Source: Pseudobacillus wudalianchiensis (GTDB taxonomy: Bacteria; Bacillota; Bacilli; Bacillales; Domibacillaceae). From it: a stretch of 64,000 nucleotides of DNA. The stretch lies in contig NZ_MAYT01000030.1 in NCBI RefSeq assembly GCF_001685015.1, positions 62,001-126,000 on the forward strand, read 5' to 3'. The notes beneath the pieces were generated by a model, which had not been told where the DNA came from, did no database searches, and saw only the letters and a program-made list of their open reading frames with translations. The translations under genes and the position numbers were made by a program. Below are positions 62,152-64,000 of the stretch, in pieces; the first letter of the stretch is position 1; each line of letters begins with the position of its first letter.

Positions 62152-62997
62152 TCATGTATGTTTATTTTCAATCAGACGCTTTAGCTTTTCCTCTGTTCTC
62201 GTGCCATCAACTGGGGTATAAATGCTGCACCTTAAATCAATATTTCCCTGGACTTGCAGGGATGTCAGGCTGAAGACCATCTTTCCGGCTTTCGCATGCC
62301 GAAATTCAATGAGCACTTCCGGTGCTGAGCTTACTTCCCCCTGATTCCACATTTCTTGAAAGTCAGGGTGGTTGCGCTCCATTTCTTCAATGAATTGTGA
62401 ATACCATTGGTCGGCAAAATATTGTCCATAATACATACGGAAAATCGCTAGAAAGCCTTTGACAAAATGATCCCAGTTCACAGCTAAGCTTCTAAACTCT
62501 TTTCTCGTAAATAATAGACGGATTAAATTTCGATCTTCCGGCGGAACTTGCTCAAAATTGAGAAAGACATGCGCTGCTGCCTGGTTCCATCCGACAATGT
62601 GACAGCGTCTATCAGAAATGATCATCGGGCAGTAACGAAGCTCTTTCAATATTTTTTGTAAGGAAGGACTGATTAATGTTTCTTGTTCAGCCGGAAATTC
62701 ATTGGTTGACCCTTCATCTAGAGCAAGCGCAAATAAATATTTTCTTTCATCCGGCTTTAAAAGCAGTGCGTTAGAAATGGCATCCAACACAGAAGCAGAT
62801 ACTTTAATATCCCTTCCTTGCTCAAGCCACGTATACCAGGTTGTGCTTACGGCAGCCAACTGAGCTACCTCTTCTCTGCGAAGGCCGGGAGTTCTTCTCC
62901 GCTTTCCCATCGGCAGCCCGACCATATGAGGATTGATTTTAGAACGTCGTGCTTTTAAAAATTCTGATAAGGCCTGGAGTCTTGTGTCTGAATTCAT
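62152..62997 (-). CDS. XRE-family regulator with MmyB-like ligand domain
   Basis: A 281-residue regulator. Residues 10-85 form a helix-turn-helix of the MmyB type (MGKRRRTPGLRREEVAQLAAVSTTWYTWLEQGRDIKVS), and the rest is a PAS-like MmyB ligand-binding domain (ISDRRCHIVGWNQAAAHVF...RFRMYY-like stretch). MmyB proteins sense fatty-acid-like or other small ligands. It lies at the border between hyuB and the fabF-like gene, divergent from the latter, and could regulate it. AGGAGAAAGGAGACC precedes the ATG. Confidence 0.87.
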   Translation of the reverse strand: MNSDTRLQALSEFLKARRSKINPHMVGLPMGKRRRTPGLRREEVAQLAAVSTTWYTWLEQGRDIKVSASVLDAISNALLLKPDERKYLFALALDEGSTNEFPAEQETLISPSLQKILKELRYCPMIISDRRCHIVGWNQAAAHVFLNFEQVPPEDRNLIRLLFTRKEFRSLAVNWDHFVKGFLAIFRMYYGQYFADQWYSQFIEEMERNHPDFQEMWNQGEVSSAPEVLIEFRHAKAGKMVFSLTSLQVQGNIDLRCSIYTPVDGTRTEEKLKRLIENKHT

Positions 62998-63154
62998 ATG
63001 GGGTCTCCTTTCTCCTCTTCAAGGGCTGTTCTCTAAAAGTTAGTTCAGCGTGTTTTGATTATTGTAGTGTAAATTATACTAGGATAAACAACAAATTGTA
63101 ATAGGATAAAAAGAGCGTAAAATGAGGATAAAGACAATGACAGGAGGATTTTAA

Positions 63155-64000
63155 ATGAATAGGGTCGTTATTACTGGAATAGGAATTATTTCACCTCTAG
63201 GAAATGATGTAAATACATTCTGGCAGCGTTTAACAGAAGGGGAATCAGGAATCACATTGATTGACACGTTTGATGTATCGGATTCTAAAACAAAAATAGC
63301 AGGAATCATTCGTGATTTTGATGCGGAGGGGCTTCTAGGACGTAAGGAAGCAAGACGGATGGACCGCTTTTGCCAGTTTGCTTTAGCCGCTGCCGAACAA
63401 GCCTTAGCAGATTCTCAATTGACTATGGACAAGATAGACCGTGAACGGTTTGGTGTATATGTTGGCTCAGGAATTGGAGGCATCAATACATTTATTGATA
63501 ATGTCAATGTATTGAATAAGAGAGGAGCAGGAAGAGTAAGCCCAAGTTTAGTACCAATGATGATATCCAATGCGGCGGCTGCTCAAATAAGTATAAAATA
63601 CGGTGCGTTTGGTCCATCGCTATCGCCAGTAACAGCCTGCTCGATTGGCAATACATCTATTGGGGAAGCGTTTAATGCGATTCAAAATGATGAGGCCGAT
63701 GTGATGATAGCAGGTGGAACGGAAGCGGCCATTACGAATTTGTCGCTGGCAAGCTTCGGGAATGCGACTGCTTTATCTGTGAGGAATGAAGAGCCGTCCC
63801 GTGCTAGCCGCCCATTTGATACAGACAGGGATGGTTTTGTTATGAGTGAAGGGGCGGGCATATTAGTATTAGAGTCGCTTGAACATGCGCTCCGCCGCGA
63901 AGCTCCTATTTACGGAGAAGTAATTGGGTATGGGGCCGGGTCTGACGCTTATCATATGGTTGCCTCTCATCCAGAGGGAAGAGGGGCTTACTCCGCCATG
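63155..64000 (+). CDS. FabF-like beta-ketoacyl-ACP synthase II (partial, runs off window)
   Basis: The first 282 codons of a condensing enzyme. It begins MNRVVITGIGIISPLGND and has RRMDRFCQFALAAAEQAL, the GSGIGGI segment, the catalytic cysteine in SPVTACSIGNTSIGEAF and RPFDTDRDGFVMSEGAGILVLE; the two catalytic histidines lie beyond the edge. ACAGGAGGATTTTAA precedes the ATG. It is close to FabF but lacks acyl-carrier neighbours, so it may be a second copy with a special role. The frame is open to base 64000. Confidence 0.9.
   Translation, partial: MNRVVITGIGIISPLGNDVNTFWQRLTEGESGITLIDTFDVSDSKTKIAGIIRDFDAEGLLGRKEARRMDRFCQFALAAAEQALADSQLTMDKIDRERFGVYVGSGIGGINTFIDNVNVLNKRGAGRVSPSLVPMMISNAAAAQISIKYGAFGPSLSPVTACSIGNTSIGEAFNAIQNDEADVMIAGGTEAAITNLSLASFGNATALSVRNEEPSRASRPFDTDRDGFVMSEGAGILVLESLEHALRREAPIYGEVIGYGAGSDAYHMVASHPEGRGAYSAM

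Overview
The window reads as a chromosomal segment of a spore-forming Bacillaceae (Bacillota). It carries spore genes (SpoVAD, CotD, YjcZ, YrzI), a Bacillus-type replication terminator protein (Rtp), a cysH sulfate operon, hxlAB, strong AGGAGG-type ribosome sites, frequent GTG/TTG starts and two glycine riboswitch leaders. The genus cannot be fixed from the window alone. No rRNA, tRNA, CRISPR array, prophage or complete insertion sequence was seen.

Layout. 0-5.5 kb: lrgB, a Ktr/Trk potassium channel, a DUF1232 protein, an aminotransferase and a phospholipase D-like protein. 5.5-11.3 kb: a spore block with a reduced spoVA-2mob-like set (DUF1657, SpoVAD, DUF1657, DUF421+DUF1657), then rtp, a PH-domain protein, YjcZ, CotD, a His-rich and a Gly/Tyr-rich coat-like protein, and a YrzI small-protein locus. 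11.3-18.1 kb: a fosmidomycin-resistance-type transporter, a tandem glycine riboswitch ahead of a CycA-type permease, azlCD with a divergent cupin regulator, a broken gene, and hemolysin III. 18.5-23.6 kb: a chemoreceptor and small accessory genes. 23.8-27.3 kb: a Tat-exported oxidoreductase pair in one operon with its own tatA-tatC. 27.3-30 kb: ABC-F protein YkpA, two unlisted small genes and a PNPOx protein. 30.1-35.9 kb: the sulfate assimilation/siroheme operon cysH-sat-cysC-cobA-sirB-sirC plus a TauE-type permease. 36.5-38.5 kb: an LtaS-type lipoteichoic acid synthase.

39-62 kb is the most distinctive part, a C1/N-methyl-amine catabolic island. Creatinase (creatine to sarcosine and urea) and monomeric sarcosine oxidase (sarcosine to glycine, formaldehyde and H2O2) sit beside genes able to handle each by-product: hxlA/hxlB and a 6-phosphogluconate dehydrogenase for formaldehyde, peroxiredoxin-thioredoxin-thioredoxin reductase for H2O2, and a glycine-riboswitch-led serine dehydratase/glycine cleavage operon for glycine. 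A second block (LysR, M20 hydrolase, NCS1 permease, MFS permease, hydantoinase A and B, MmyB-like regulator) fits N-methylhydantoin/creatinine-type substrates.

The glycine part is visibly decaying. The riboswitch is divergent, sdaAB lacks its C-terminal domain, sdaAA is broken by frameshifts, and the P-protein genes gcvPA and gcvPB survive only as a roughly 0.5-kb fossil, while gcvT and gcvH remain intact. The window ends inside a fabF-like ketosynthase gene.
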